NCBI GenBank assembly: GCA_022769625.1
Contig: JALEJP010000019.1
Coordinates: 62,001 to 126,000, forward strand
Length of the DNA stretch: 64,000 nt
Source: Lachnospiraceae bacterium
GTDB lineage: Bacteria; Bacillota; Clostridia; Lachnospirales; Lachnospiraceae
Direction of reading: 5' to 3'
Part shown: positions 18,038-25,626 of the stretch, piece after piece
Layout of the letters: the number at the start of each line of letters is the position of its first letter
How positions within the stretch are numbered: position 1 is the first letter of the stretch
Notes under the pieces: model-generated
Seen by the model: the letters and a program-made list of their open reading frames with translations, nothing else
Database searches by the model: none
What the model was told of the DNA's origin: nothing
Program-made: the position numbers and the translations under genes

Positions 18038-18622
18038 TTACTGATGTTTTACGATGCAGATACGATTTAACGGCCAGATTCGCACCCATGCGCGACCTAC
18101 AATCTTATCCCGCTTTAAATTTCCAACGTTTTCATAACGACTGTCATCGCTCTTGTTCCGGTTATCTCCAAGCACAAAGTATTCATCCTCAGCAAGGGGG
18201 ATCTCCTGAACCGCCCGCCCTGCATCCAGCATGACTTCGGCACCATAATTCTCCTCAAGCTTTTCCCCGTTGATGTAAATATAGCCATCCAGGATCTGAA
18301 CCGTTTCTCCCGGAAGTCCGATAATCCGCTTAATATAATACTCTTCTTTTCCGTCACGCATAACTGGAAATACTACAATATCAAACCGTTCCGGATCATG
18401 GAACCGATAAGACAGTTTGTCCATCATAAGCTGATCCTTGTCATGGAGATAAGGATACATGGACTCACCACTGACCATAGTACGCTGTACCACAAAGGTA
18501 TTGATCAGAAATACCGCTGCCAGCAGGCAGACAAAATATACGACCCAGCTGATAATCTCTTTTACTTTCACTTCAACCTCCCCGGCAATCTTTCCACGCC
18601 GTCTGTCTGTATCTTCATTCAT
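18038..18622 (-). CDS. lepB: Type I signal peptidase (paralogue 1 of 3)
   Basis: 194 residues from the ATG at 18622. One membrane anchor lies near residues 24-45. The catalytic Ser is Ser54 in SGESMYP and the general base is Lys98 in YIKRIIGLPGE; GDNRNKSDDSR is the conserved box E. It cleaves Sec signal peptides on the outer face of the membrane. The ribosome binding site at this ATG is weak. An in-frame GTG at 18571 has GGGGAGG five bases upstream and would give a protein that begins just before the anchor, so the true start is uncertain. It lies 45 bases after paralogue 2. Confidence 0.93.
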   Translation of the reverse strand: MNEDTDRRRGKIAGEVEVKVKEIISWVVYFVCLLAAVFLINTFVVQRTMVSGESMYPYLHDKDQLMMDKLSYRFHDPERFDIVVFPVMRDGKEEYYIKRIIGLPGETVQILDGYIYINGEKLEENYGAEVMLDAGRAVQEIPLAEDEYFVLGDNRNKSDDSRYENVGNLKRDKIVGRAWVRIWPLNRICIVKHQ

Positions 18623-18667
18623 CTGTATCTTTCAAACATTTCATCCTGACTTTACAGAATCTCCTTT

Positions 18668-19249
18668 TCAAATGCCACCCACTCTGTCCAGTGGCCAGAT
18701 TCGGATCCACGCTCTGCCAATGATATCCTTCCGTTTAATATTTCCCACATCTGGAAAACGGCTGTCCTCGCTGGCATTCCGGTTATCTCCGAGCACAAAA
18801 TATTCATCTTCACCCAAAGTAATCTTCTCTGACGCCAGAACCGCATCCTCCATAACTTCCCTGCCGTAATGCTCTTCCAGTTTTTCTCCGTTAATATAAA
18901 CGTAACCGTCCATAATCTGAACCGTCTCTCCCGGAAGTCCGATAATTCGTTTGATATAGTAAGTCTTTTCTTTATACTGATAAGGAAAAACGATGATATC
19001 GTAACGCTCCGGATCCCGAAATCGATAACTTAGTTTATCTACAATCAAATTGTCCTTGTCATAAAGCGTCGGATACATGGATTCCCCATTAACCTGCGTC
19101 CGCTGACCGACATACGTAATCACCAGAAAGGTCACCAGAAACACAACAGCCACATAAACAAGTAAATGAACCAGTTCATGTATCCCCTTTGCAGACTCCT
19201 GCCCCTCCATTCTGCTCTTTGCGGCATCTTCCCCTTGTTCCCTGTTCAT
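18668..19249 (-). CDS. lepB: Type I signal peptidase (paralogue 2 of 3)
   Basis: 193 residues. Layout as for its neighbour: short charged cytoplasmic tail, one membrane helix (about 26-46), Ser58 in NGESMYP, Lys100 in YIKRIIGLPGE and the GDNRNASEDSR box. It is clearly the closest relative of paralogue 1, sharing long stretches around both catalytic motifs, so the two look like a tandem duplication. The ATG follows GGAGG by five bases; a TTG start at 19261 is less likely. rbgA ends 31 bases upstream. Confidence 0.94.
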   Translation of the reverse strand: MNREQGEDAAKSRMEGQESAKGIHELVHLLVYVAVVFLVTFLVITYVGQRTQVNGESMYPTLYDKDNLIVDKLSYRFRDPERYDIIVFPYQYKEKTYYIKRIIGLPGETVQIMDGYVYINGEKLEEHYGREVMEDAVLASEKITLGEDEYFVLGDNRNASEDSRFPDVGNIKRKDIIGRAWIRIWPLDRVGGI

Positions 19250-19280
19250 ACTGCCCTCCAACTATGCTGCATGACACAGC

Positions 19281-20144
19281 TTACTGCGCCGCCTGCATTT
19301 CCCCTTCCGGAAACTCAAGCGTTATTCTCCCCAGTTTACCATTTCGAAAATCATCAATCACCATAGCTCCCGCTTTTCCATAATCCAGCTCCTGTCCCCT
19401 CTGAATGCAGCCACGATTCCTTGCGATCTCTTCATAGACAGCCAGCGGCTCCTGCTCTTCCTCACATCCATAACGCTCACTCAGGCGCCCCGGATAAGAA
19501 TTTTTCAGAAATCGAATCAGACTTAATGCCAGTTCATCCGTATTTAGAATCTCATCGCGAATGGATCCAATCATAGCAAGACGCATACCAACGTCCTGAT
19601 CTTCAAATTTCGGCCATAAAATACCTGGTGTATCCAGAAGTTCCAGTCCTTTGTTCAGACGGATCCACTGTTTTCCCTTTGTCACACCCGGTTTGTTTCC
19701 GGTCTTTGCACAGGCTCTCCCCGCATAGGAATTAATAAACGTGGATTTGCCCACGTTTGGTATACCCACAACCATCGCACGCACCGGACGATTTTTAATC
19801 CCTCTTCTCCGGTCACGTTCCAGCTTTTCCCTGCAGGCCTCCTGTACCACACCATTGATCGCTTTCAATCCCATACCACTTCTGGAATTTACTTTCAGCA
19901 CGAAAAATCCTTTTTTTTCAAAAAACCGCATCCACGCTTCGTTGCTTTTCTCATCTGCAAGATCTGATTTATTCAGAAGAATCAGCCGCGCTCTTCCTTT
20001 TCCCATCTCATCGATATCCGGATTCCTGCTGGAAAGAGGAACTCTCGCATCCACAAGCTCTATGACCAGGTCAATAAGCTTTATATCCTCCTGCATCATG
20101 CGTCTGGCCTTTGTCATGTGACCGGGGTACCACTGATAATTCAT
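19281..20144 (-). CDS. rbgA: Ribosome biogenesis GTPase RbgA (YlqF)
   Basis: 287 residues with circularly permuted GTPase motifs: NKSD (G4) near residue 58 comes before the P-loop GIPNVGKST (G1) near residue 128, then DTPG (G3). The N-terminal WYPGHMTKARR segment is typical of YlqF. RbgA acts late in 50S subunit assembly, at the stage when L16 and neighbouring proteins join. In many Firmicutes it lies between lepB, rplS and rnhB as here. An AAAGG ribosome binding site precedes the ATG, 13 bases after the third signal peptidase gene. Confidence 0.96.
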   Translation of the reverse strand: MNYQWYPGHMTKARRMMQEDIKLIDLVIELVDARVPLSSRNPDIDEMGKGRARLILLNKSDLADEKSNEAWMRFFEKKGFFVLKVNSRSGMGLKAINGVVQEACREKLERDRRRGIKNRPVRAMVVGIPNVGKSTFINSYAGRACAKTGNKPGVTKGKQWIRLNKGLELLDTPGILWPKFEDQDVGMRLAMIGSIRDEILNTDELALSLIRFLKNSYPGRLSERYGCEEEQEPLAVYEEIARNRGCIQRGQELDYGKAGAMVIDDFRNGKLGRITLEFPEGEMQAAQ

Positions 20145-20157
20145 ATGTCCTGCCTTT

Positions 20158-20733
20158 CTATTTTACAAGTCTGATGTGTTCCCTCGGTGAGACGACCATC
20201 CAGACTTTCCCTTCAATGTCTTTTTGCTTTACACAGCCGATATCGGCAAACCGGCTGTCTTCACTGTTATTACGGTTATCACCGAGTACAAAGTATTCCT
20301 CTTCTCCCAGCGTAATGGGTTCTTCTGCGATTCCCGCATTCTCAATATCCGGATAATCCTCATCCTCCAGATAGGCATTTCCATTGATATAAATCATACC
20401 ATTTCTGATCTGAATCGTCTCGCCCGGAAGTCCGATCACACGTTTCATATAAGAATGACTGCTCTGACTCCCGTTAGGGCGAAATGCAATCACATCATTT
20501 CTTGCGGGGCTGCCAAACCGGTAGGACAATTCATTGATCAGTACCACATCACCTCCGGAAAGCGTAGGATCCATTGACTGGCCGATGTTTGTGCGGGACT
20601 GTCCAAAAAAATATACAACCACATAGGCAAACAGGATCACCACAACAATCTGAAATGCCCATCCAAACAGAACCTGTGCCAGGCTCTTTGATTCCTTCTC
20701 TCTTTGTTCCTTACGCCTTTGTCTGCGGCTCAT
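20158..20733 (-). CDS. lepB: Type I signal peptidase (paralogue 3 of 3)
   Basis: 191 residues from the ATG that follows AGGAGG. The N-terminus is strongly basic (MSRRQRRKEQREKE), then one membrane helix (about 22-44). Catalytic Ser53 lies in GQSMDPTL and Lys97 in YMKRVIGLPGE; GDNRNNSEDSR follows. It is more divergent from the other two, with Gln-Ser-Met-Asp instead of Glu-Ser-Met-Tyr around the nucleophile, which may mean a different substrate preference (inference). It is the first signal peptidase gene after rplS. Confidence 0.93.
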   Translation of the reverse strand: MSRRQRRKEQREKESKSLAQVLFGWAFQIVVVILFAYVVVYFFGQSRTNIGQSMDPTLSGGDVVLINELSYRFGSPARNDVIAFRPNGSQSSHSYMKRVIGLPGETIQIRNGMIYINGNAYLEDEDYPDIENAGIAEEPITLGEEEYFVLGDNRNNSEDSRFADIGCVKQKDIEGKVWMVVSPREHIRLVK

Positions 20734-20772
20734 AATAACCTCCTGCAGTAAATTTGATCGCACTTGAACAGA

Positions 20773-20837
20773 ATACAGGATGCCAAAGCAATCCTGTATA
20801 TACAGAAACAGGGACAATACCTAAGTACTTGTCCCTG
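20773..20837 (-). other. Two perfect inverted repeats between rplS and the third signal peptidase gene
   Basis: Going down the minus strand after rplS: CAGGGACAA/TTGTCCCTG (20809-20837, 9-bp stem), then ATACAGGAT/ATCCTGTAT (20773-20799, 9-bp stem). A smaller GAACAAG/CTTGTTC stem lies upstream. The first is followed by TTTCTGT, so it could be a weak terminator of rplS. The second sits 40 bases before the signal peptidase start. No promoter was recognised in the interval. Confidence 0.5.
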
Positions 20838-20906
20838 GCCCATCTGGCAGACTCGAACAAGCTGAACTTGTTCACGAATCTTCTGGATCGCATGATATGC
20901 CATCCA

Positions 20907-21254
20907 TTATTTTACCAACTCTTTTACTTTCGCTTTCTTACCAACGCGGTCTCTCAGGTAATTCAGTTTCGCTCTTCTTACTTTACCTCTTCTCACAACC
21001 TCGATATTCTCTACGTTCGGAGAGTGCAGCGGCCATGTCTTTTCCACGCCGATACCGTTGGAATTCTTTCTTACGGTAAAAGTAGCTCTGCTGCTTCCGC
21101 CCTGTTTCTTCAGAACCGTTCCTTCAAAAACCTGGATACGCTCACGGTTACCCTCTTTAATCTTTGCATAAACCTTAACCGTATCACCTACGTTGAATGC
21201 AGGTACCTCAGCCTTCAGCTGAGCAGCCTCGATATTTTTAATAATTTCGTTCAT
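20907..21254 (-). CDS. rplS: 50S ribosomal protein L19
   Basis: 115 residues, full family length. The body shows the L19 pattern ([26 protein letters not shown] and the basic [25 protein letters not shown] end). AGGAGG precedes the ATG; the longer frame upstream to 21365 is leader sequence. It sits at the 30S-50S interface. It has its own promoter, which lies directly against the stop of the preceding secreted-protein gene, so it forms a new transcription unit with the signal peptidases and rbgA. Confidence 0.97.
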   Translation of the reverse strand: MNEIIKNIEAAQLKAEVPAFNVGDTVKVYAKIKEGNRERIQVFEGTVLKKQGGSSRATFTVRKNSNGIGVEKTWPLHSPNVENIEVVRRGKVRRAKLNYLRDRVGKKAKVKELVK

Positions 21255-21255
21255 T

Positions 21256-21325
21256 GTGTTGTTCCTCCTTATATTTTCGGATGTTCTTAATACCGTCCTG
21301 GTAACAGAGGACCATCTCCTTCTCA
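21256..21325 (-). promoter_or_regulatory. Possible ribosomal L19 leader
   Basis: The leader RNA between the promoter and rplS contains a hairpin GTCCT/AGGAC with an eight-base loop (CTGTTACC), then a second weak CGG/CCG pairing before the ribosome binding site. Position and size fit the L19 autoregulatory leader found in Firmicutes, but I matched it only by general form and location. Confidence 0.4.
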
Positions 21326-21336
21326 CAACGTGGATA

Positions 21337-21365
21337 ATTCTATCATAAAAGATGCACAAAAGCAA
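21337..21365 (-). promoter_or_regulatory. Promoter of rplS
   Basis: Minus-strand TTGCTT, a 17-base spacer and TAGAAT, about 85 bases upstream of the rplS ATG and 10 bases after the stop of the upstream gene. Confidence 0.75.
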
Positions 21366-21374
21366 GGCAAAATT

Positions 21375-22751
21375 TTATCTTGCAGAAAATAAATGGAAAT
21401 ATTCACACCAGAGCCTTCCCGTTGACAGCTGTGCCTGGCTTTTCCAGTCTCCGTAAATGCAAGTTGGCCGGCTTCCGCTCACTGCTGAATCCAGAACCAG
21501 GTATTTTCCGTCCGATTTACGGTAAGCAACAATAGCAATGTAATGTCCTGGCACCAATGCCAGTGCTGTTCCTTTTTTCTGCAGATGTTTTCTCAGCGTC
21601 AGAAAAGAAGTTGTCTTTCCTGCATGACGAAAATGATAGGTCTTTCCCCATTCCTGCGCAATATCCGGATACAGCGTATCCGCCGTTCCGGAATTATAAA
21701 AATAATGTCCCCTGGAAACCGAAAAGTTTACCAGCTCTTTTGTGGGAAGATACTCGCCATTTAACGCATAAATCGCGTTCACAAGAGAAATCAGTCCACA
21801 ACCGGAACTTGACACCGTACGCGCGCCATCATAGCCATTCTGATAGACCATACTTCCAAAATCGGGATCGTACTGAGAGAACACCACTGCATTCTTCTTC
21901 ATTGGAACGGTATAAACCTTCTGAAGAATCCACTGTTGCTTTTTCACATCACCGGCAGAGACCTCTTCTCCACGATAATTAATTCCCCTGTTTCCATCCA
22001 GGGAACGCAGATAAAAATATGCTCCATTCCTTACAAGCATCAGTTTCCGGTCAGACGCAGCTTCCAGATACTGTTTATCGTCTGTACTTTGCATCGTATA
22101 CAGACCTTCTCCCTGATATTTCAGCTTGTATTTTTTTACTTCCACACTGTCTGCTTTTTGAACCCTTGCCGTCAGCGAATACGTCCCATCCGCCAGGATC
22201 TGATCGGAGTGCAGCATGGAACGATAGATGGTTTTTCGAAACGTATCAAAGGAAACCCATCCCAGATAGAAGTGATTCTTTTTCTTAATCATCATCTGTA
22301 CATAATTGCCTTTCACACCAAGTGTGATACCACCACTGCGGTAAGGAGCAAAAACAAATCTTTTACTCCTTGAAGAAGATGGACTTTTGTACAGATACAT
22401 ACCGGCATATTTTGTCACAAATGCTCCGGTCCTTTTATAGGAAGGATTATATATGAACTTGTCTGCAGACACATACCCTGTCTTTTTTCCATCCTCGCTG
22501 CTGTATCGTACTTTCATCAGAGAATCTGTCATTTTTAAAATCTCATATTGACTGTACGGAACTTTTCCCTGTTCTTCCGTAAGCTCCTCGTCACAATAAA
22601 CCGTAAGCTCCGCTTTGGAAAGCGGCCAGGCATACATCTTTGTACCGTTCCCTATGGTTCCGTAAACGGCAGCCCTGGATCGTACCGGCAAAAGCAAAAC
22701 CACTGCTATCAGCAGCAGTACACATCCTGCCCATACACCCATCGGTTTCAT
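21375..22751 (-). CDS. Secreted SH3-like / C39-like cysteine peptidase domain protein
   Basis: 458 residues from the ATG with AAAGG upstream (an earlier ATG at 22790 has no good site). One N-terminal hydrophobic segment acts as signal or anchor. The middle has SH3-like repeats (YGTIGNGTKMYAWPLS...) and a ricin-like stretch. The C-terminal third is papain-like C39_2: Cys318 in SSGCGLISLVNA, His in VPGHYIAIVAYR and Asp in YLVLDSA form a plausible triad. It is probably a cell-wall or extracellular hydrolase. It stands between trmD and rplS, where most Firmicutes have no gene. Substrate unknown. Confidence 0.78.
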   Translation of the reverse strand: MKPMGVWAGCVLLLIAVVLLLPVRSRAAVYGTIGNGTKMYAWPLSKAELTVYCDEELTEEQGKVPYSQYEILKMTDSLMKVRYSSEDGKKTGYVSADKFIYNPSYKRTGAFVTKYAGMYLYKSPSSSRSKRFVFAPYRSGGITLGVKGNYVQMMIKKKNHFYLGWVSFDTFRKTIYRSMLHSDQILADGTYSLTARVQKADSVEVKKYKLKYQGEGLYTMQSTDDKQYLEAASDRKLMLVRNGAYFYLRSLDGNRGINYRGEEVSAGDVKKQQWILQKVYTVPMKKNAVVFSQYDPDFGSMVYQNGYDGARTVSSSGCGLISLVNAIYALNGEYLPTKELVNFSVSRGHYFYNSGTADTLYPDIAQEWGKTYHFRHAGKTTSFLTLRKHLQKKGTALALVPGHYIAIVAYRKSDGKYLVLDSAVSGSRPTCIYGDWKSQAQLSTGRLWCEYFHLFSAR

Positions 22752-22805
22752 TCTTCCCTTTCCTGTCCTGTCAATCGTATCTCTTTCCATAATTCATTAT
22801 TATCC

Positions 22806-23543
22806 TCACTGTATTTCTGTCTGATGCTTTTTCAGAAACTCTTTTTCTTTTGAAGTGAGCCTGGCTTTTTCAAGAAGATCCGGACGCCATCTGGCTGTCC
22901 TAAGAATTGACTGTTCCCGACGCCATTTGTCAATATTGGCATGATGTCCGGACAGAAGCACCTCCGGCACTCTCTTCCCATGCCAGATCTCAGGTCTGCT
23001 GTACTGTGGATACTCCAGAAGATTGTCCTGAAAAGACTCAAATTCAGCAGAAGTCTCATTATGCAGAACACCCGGCACCAGCCTTGCAATGGCATCCATC
23101 ATGACCATGGCCGGCATTTCTCCGCCAGTCAGCACATAGTCACCAATAGAAACATAATCAGTAACAATCTCGTCCAGTACTCTTTCATCGATTCCCTCAT
23201 AGTGACCACACAGAAATACCAGATCCTCCTCTTTTGCAAACTCCTCAGCCATCTTTTGGTGAAAGACCTTTCCCTGAGGTGTCAGATAGATAACACGAGG
23301 GGTATGACCGATTTCCTCTGTCACTGCTTCATAGGCTCCGTAAACAGGAGGAGCCTGCATGACCATACCGGCGCCTCCTCCATAAGGAGTATCATCCACC
23401 TTGTTATGTTTATTTGCTGCATAATCACGGATATCTGTGGTCTTCAGGGAAATCTTTCCCTGACCGATGGCACGACCGAGAATGCTTGTATTCATAGCCT
23501 GTTCAACCATCTCCGGAAACAGTGTCAAAACATGAAATCTCAT
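22806..23543 (-). CDS. trmD: tRNA (guanine-N1)-methyltransferase
   Basis: 245 residues. The trefoil-knot SPOUT motifs are clear: [31 protein letters not shown] and the C-terminal HG...[10 protein letters not shown]. TrmD makes m1G37 in tRNAs reading CNN and some other codons, which prevents frameshifting. Its ATG overlaps the rimM stop in ATGA, the usual coupling for this pair. It lies upstream of the C39-like gene instead of directly before rplS. Confidence 0.97.
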   Translation of the reverse strand: MRFHVLTLFPEMVEQAMNTSILGRAIGQGKISLKTTDIRDYAANKHNKVDDTPYGGGAGMVMQAPPVYGAYEAVTEEIGHTPRVIYLTPQGKVFHQKMAEEFAKEEDLVFLCGHYEGIDERVLDEIVTDYVSIGDYVLTGGEMPAMVMMDAIARLVPGVLHNETSAEFESFQDNLLEYPQYSRPEIWHGKRVPEVLLSGHHANIDKWRREQSILRTARWRPDLLEKARLTSKEKEFLKKHQTEIQ

Positions 23544-24049
23544 TCCTCCACCAGCCCTTCCAGAAGATGCACATCCATACGTCCTTCTTCCACATTAACC
23601 CGAAGAATACATTGTCGGATTGCCGGAATCAGAACATCCTTTCCATTCTCCATCAAAACCTCATAGACATCATTTGCACCTGTCTGTATCACATTTTTCA
23701 GAATACCAAGGTACGCATCTTCGCTGTACACCTTCATTCCGATCAGATCTGCAATGAAATATTCGTTCTGTTTGAGTTTTACCGCATGTTCCCTGGTCAC
23801 AAGCAAGGGCTTTTTCCGATATTTCTCCACCTCATCAATGTCATCGAAGCCTTTAAATTTCAAAATCACAAACTGCTTAAAAAACTTTACCTGCTCTATT
23901 TCGAGCTCCAGTTTTTCTTTTCCGGTATCAAGCAATACTTTTTTGAGCTTTTTGAATCGACTGGGATCATCGGTAGTGGGAAATACCTTCACTTCTCCAC
24001 GGATCCCATGGGTCGCCGTAATTACTCCCACCTGTAATAATTCTTCCAT
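23540..24049 (-). CDS. rimM: Ribosome maturation factor RimM
   Basis: 169 residues. The N-terminal RimM domain has [18 protein letters not shown] and the C-terminal PRC-barrel has [19 protein letters not shown]. It helps mature the 30S head through S19. The ATG of MEELLQ follows GGAGG; the longer frame to 24067 adds six residues. Only 40 bases separate it from the NlpC gene upstream, so it probably shares that gene's transcript and not that of rpsP. Confidence 0.95.
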   Translation of the reverse strand: MEELLQVGVITATHGIRGEVKVFPTTDDPSRFKKLKKVLLDTGKEKLELEIEQVKFFKQFVILKFKGFDDIDEVEKYRKKPLLVTREHAVKLKQNEYFIADLIGMKVYSEDAYLGILKNVIQTGANDVYEVLMENGKDVLIPAIRQCILRVNVEEGRMDVHLLEGLVEE

Positions 24050-24089
24050 ACTCTCCTCCTGATACAAACTTCTGATGCGGCATCATGAA

Positions 24090-24920
24090 TCAATAACCAT
24101 ATATTCTCATACAGCGAACCATATAACGATTTCCATACTGTACCCGTTTAATCGTAATCCCGCCCATCGGATAACTGGTTCCATAATGACCGGATGAGTT
24201 GATCATATATCCATTGCCGATATAAATTGCCACATGGTCAATGGGTCCATGATCATCTTCCTCAAAATAGAACAGCAAATCACCCGGTTTCATATAACCA
24301 AGCTGTTTTTTGGACAACAGGCTGTTTTTTCTATGCCAGAAAATTTCCCTGCACACCTGCTGAAGATTATTTGTGTGCGCCCAGGAACAGAGATTTTTTC
24401 CTGCGCGGCGGAAGCACTGCACCACAAAATTCGCACAGTCAATCTGACCGGACAGGGAACTGCTTCCCAGCTGAAAAGGCGTGCCAAGATAGGCCATTCC
24501 TGTCTTGATCGCCTTATTGATCGTGCTGTTTTTCGAAAAAGTATTGGAATTGACCAGATCCAGTTTCATGCGTTTGATAACCACATAAGCTGTCACCGGT
24601 CCTTTTTTTGTTTTCCGGTTATTGAGATAAACAGGAAGCCATGCATATTCCTTATTCTTTTTCAGTTTTGAAGTATTTACAATAACCGCGTCCCCATAAC
24701 CCAGACTTCCATAACACTTTGATTTCGTGTCTGCTTTTGCATAGATATAGGCTCTCTCATGAGTCGCATTGTAAGCAAGAACTGTATATTTTTTTCCTTT
24801 TCCGATATACTGATTCAGCACCTGTTTGTAGGTCTTGGCTGATGCTGCCGTTGGAATCATCATACACAGGCATAAAAACAGTAATACTCCCGCAAAAATT
24901 GACCCTTTTTTATTCCTCAT
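24090..24920 (-). CDS. Secreted NlpC/P60 peptidoglycan hydrolase
   Basis: 276 residues from the ATG after AAAGGAAAGG. A signal peptide ends near AASA at residue 28. An SH3-like region follows to about 125, then an NlpC/P60 domain with Cys162 (QIDCANFVVQ), His229 (GPIDHVAIYIGNG) and a third polar residue near His245. Family members cut gamma-D-glutamyl-diaminopimelate or related stem-peptide bonds. It is placed between khpA and rimM, and a terminator separates it from khpA. Its leader carries a perfect 12-bp inverted repeat. Confidence 0.88.
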   Translation of the reverse strand: MRNKKGSIFAGVLLFLCLCMMIPTAASAKTYKQVLNQYIGKGKKYTVLAYNATHERAYIYAKADTKSKCYGSLGYGDAVIVNTSKLKKNKEYAWLPVYLNNRKTKKGPVTAYVVIKRMKLDLVNSNTFSKNSTINKAIKTGMAYLGTPFQLGSSSLSGQIDCANFVVQCFRRAGKNLCSWAHTNNLQQVCREIFWHRKNSLLSKKQLGYMKPGDLLFYFEEDDHGPIDHVAIYIGNGYMINSSGHYGTSYPMGGITIKRVQYGNRYMVRCMRIYGY

Positions 24921-24940
24921 TTTCCTTTCCTTTCTAAACA

Positions 24941-24966
24941 GACATATCTGCAACTGCAGATATGTC
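24941..24966 (-). promoter_or_regulatory. Perfect 12-bp inverted repeat in the leader of the NlpC/P60 gene
   Basis: GACATATCTGCA and TGCAGATATGTC are separated by two bases, 20 bases before the start codon region. It has no T-run. It could be a dimeric repressor operator or an RNA hairpin. No standard promoter was recognised nearby; the best -35 candidate (TTGTAA) would put its -10 inside the repeat. Confidence 0.5.
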
Positions 24967-25005
24967 CGAAATCAAACATTTCTTTACAATCCCTGCCCTT
25001 TTGCC

Positions 25006-25051
25006 TTGTTATTACATGGAAAATTCGAAGGAATTTCCTTTGTAATAACAA
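25006..25051. repeat. Palindromic intergenic repeat, copy 1
   Basis: A 46-base imperfect palindrome whose core is AAATTCGAAGGAATTTCC, with outer arms TTGTTATTACA/TGTAATAACAA. The same element, with the same core and near-identical arms, occurs at 54707-54750. Both copies lie directly after a rho-independent terminator on the minus strand. This looks like a short dispersed palindromic repeat family. Confidence 0.75.
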
Positions 25052-25052
25052 T

Positions 25053-25076
25053 AAAACCTCGTATTCACGAGGTTTT
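25053..25076 (-). terminator. Terminator after khpA
   Basis: Perfect 10-bp stem AAAACCTCGT/ACGAGGTTTT with a four-base loop, ending in TTTTATTG on the minus strand. It ends the ylxM-ffh-rpsP-khpA unit. Confidence 0.85.
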
Positions 25077-25109
25077 CTGCATATGCCGCAGTATTCTGCA
25101 GCTTTTCAG

Positions 25110-25337
25110 CTACAGAATGTCTACTACGACTTTCTTGTCTTCCTTAGAAGCGGCAGCTTTTACAACTGCACGGATTGCTTTTGCAATCCTGCCCTGTTTG
25201 CCGATTACTTTTCCCATATCAGAGGGAGCAACCTTCAATTCCACAACCGTGGTCTTGCCGGACTGCTTTTCCGTAACCGTAACTTCATCCGGATTTTCTA
25301 CAAGTGACTTTGCGATTACTTCCACTAATTCCTTCAT
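25110..25337 (-). CDS. khpA: KH-domain RNA-binding protein KhpA
   Basis: 75 residues, a single KH domain with the GxxG-type loop (VIGKQGRIAKAIRAVVKAAA). The family (YlqC/KhpA) forms a dimer with KhpB and binds small and messenger RNAs; in several Firmicutes it affects cell size and sRNA function. It lies 11 bases after rpsP, the standard order. A terminator follows, which is not usual because rimM-trmD normally continue the operon. Confidence 0.94.
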   Translation of the reverse strand: MKELVEVIAKSLVENPDEVTVTEKQSGKTTVVELKVAPSDMGKVIGKQGRIAKAIRAVVKAAASKEDKKVVVDIL

Positions 25338-25348
25338 CCTGTCACCTC

Positions 25349-25594
25349 TTATTTCTCAATACCGGCTAACTTGAAAAGCTTTGCAACAACTTCTGTCGGC
25401 TGTGCGCCGTTTGCCAGCCATTTCTTTGCCAGCTCCTCATTTACCTTGAACTCACTCGGCTCAATGTTCGGATTGTAGGTACCGATTTCCTCGATGAATC
25501 TTCCATCTCTCGGAGAACGGGAATCAGCTACTACGATTCTATAGAAAGGATTCTTCTTCTCACCCATTCTTCTTAATCTGATCTTTACTGCCAT
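25349..25594 (-). CDS. rpsP: 30S ribosomal protein S16
   Basis: 81 residues beginning [14 protein letters not shown], the invariant S16 start. AGGAGGTG precedes the ATG at 25594; three extra residues in the open frame are not needed. S16 is needed for 30S assembly. It is 32 bases after ffh and 11 before khpA. Confidence 0.98.
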   Translation of the reverse strand: MAVKIRLRRMGEKKNPFYRIVVADSRSPRDGRFIEEIGTYNPNIEPSEFKVNEELAKKWLANGAQPTEVVAKLFKLAGIEK

Positions 25595-25626
25595 GTCATT
25601 CACCTCCTTGGGTATTTTAGATTTAT

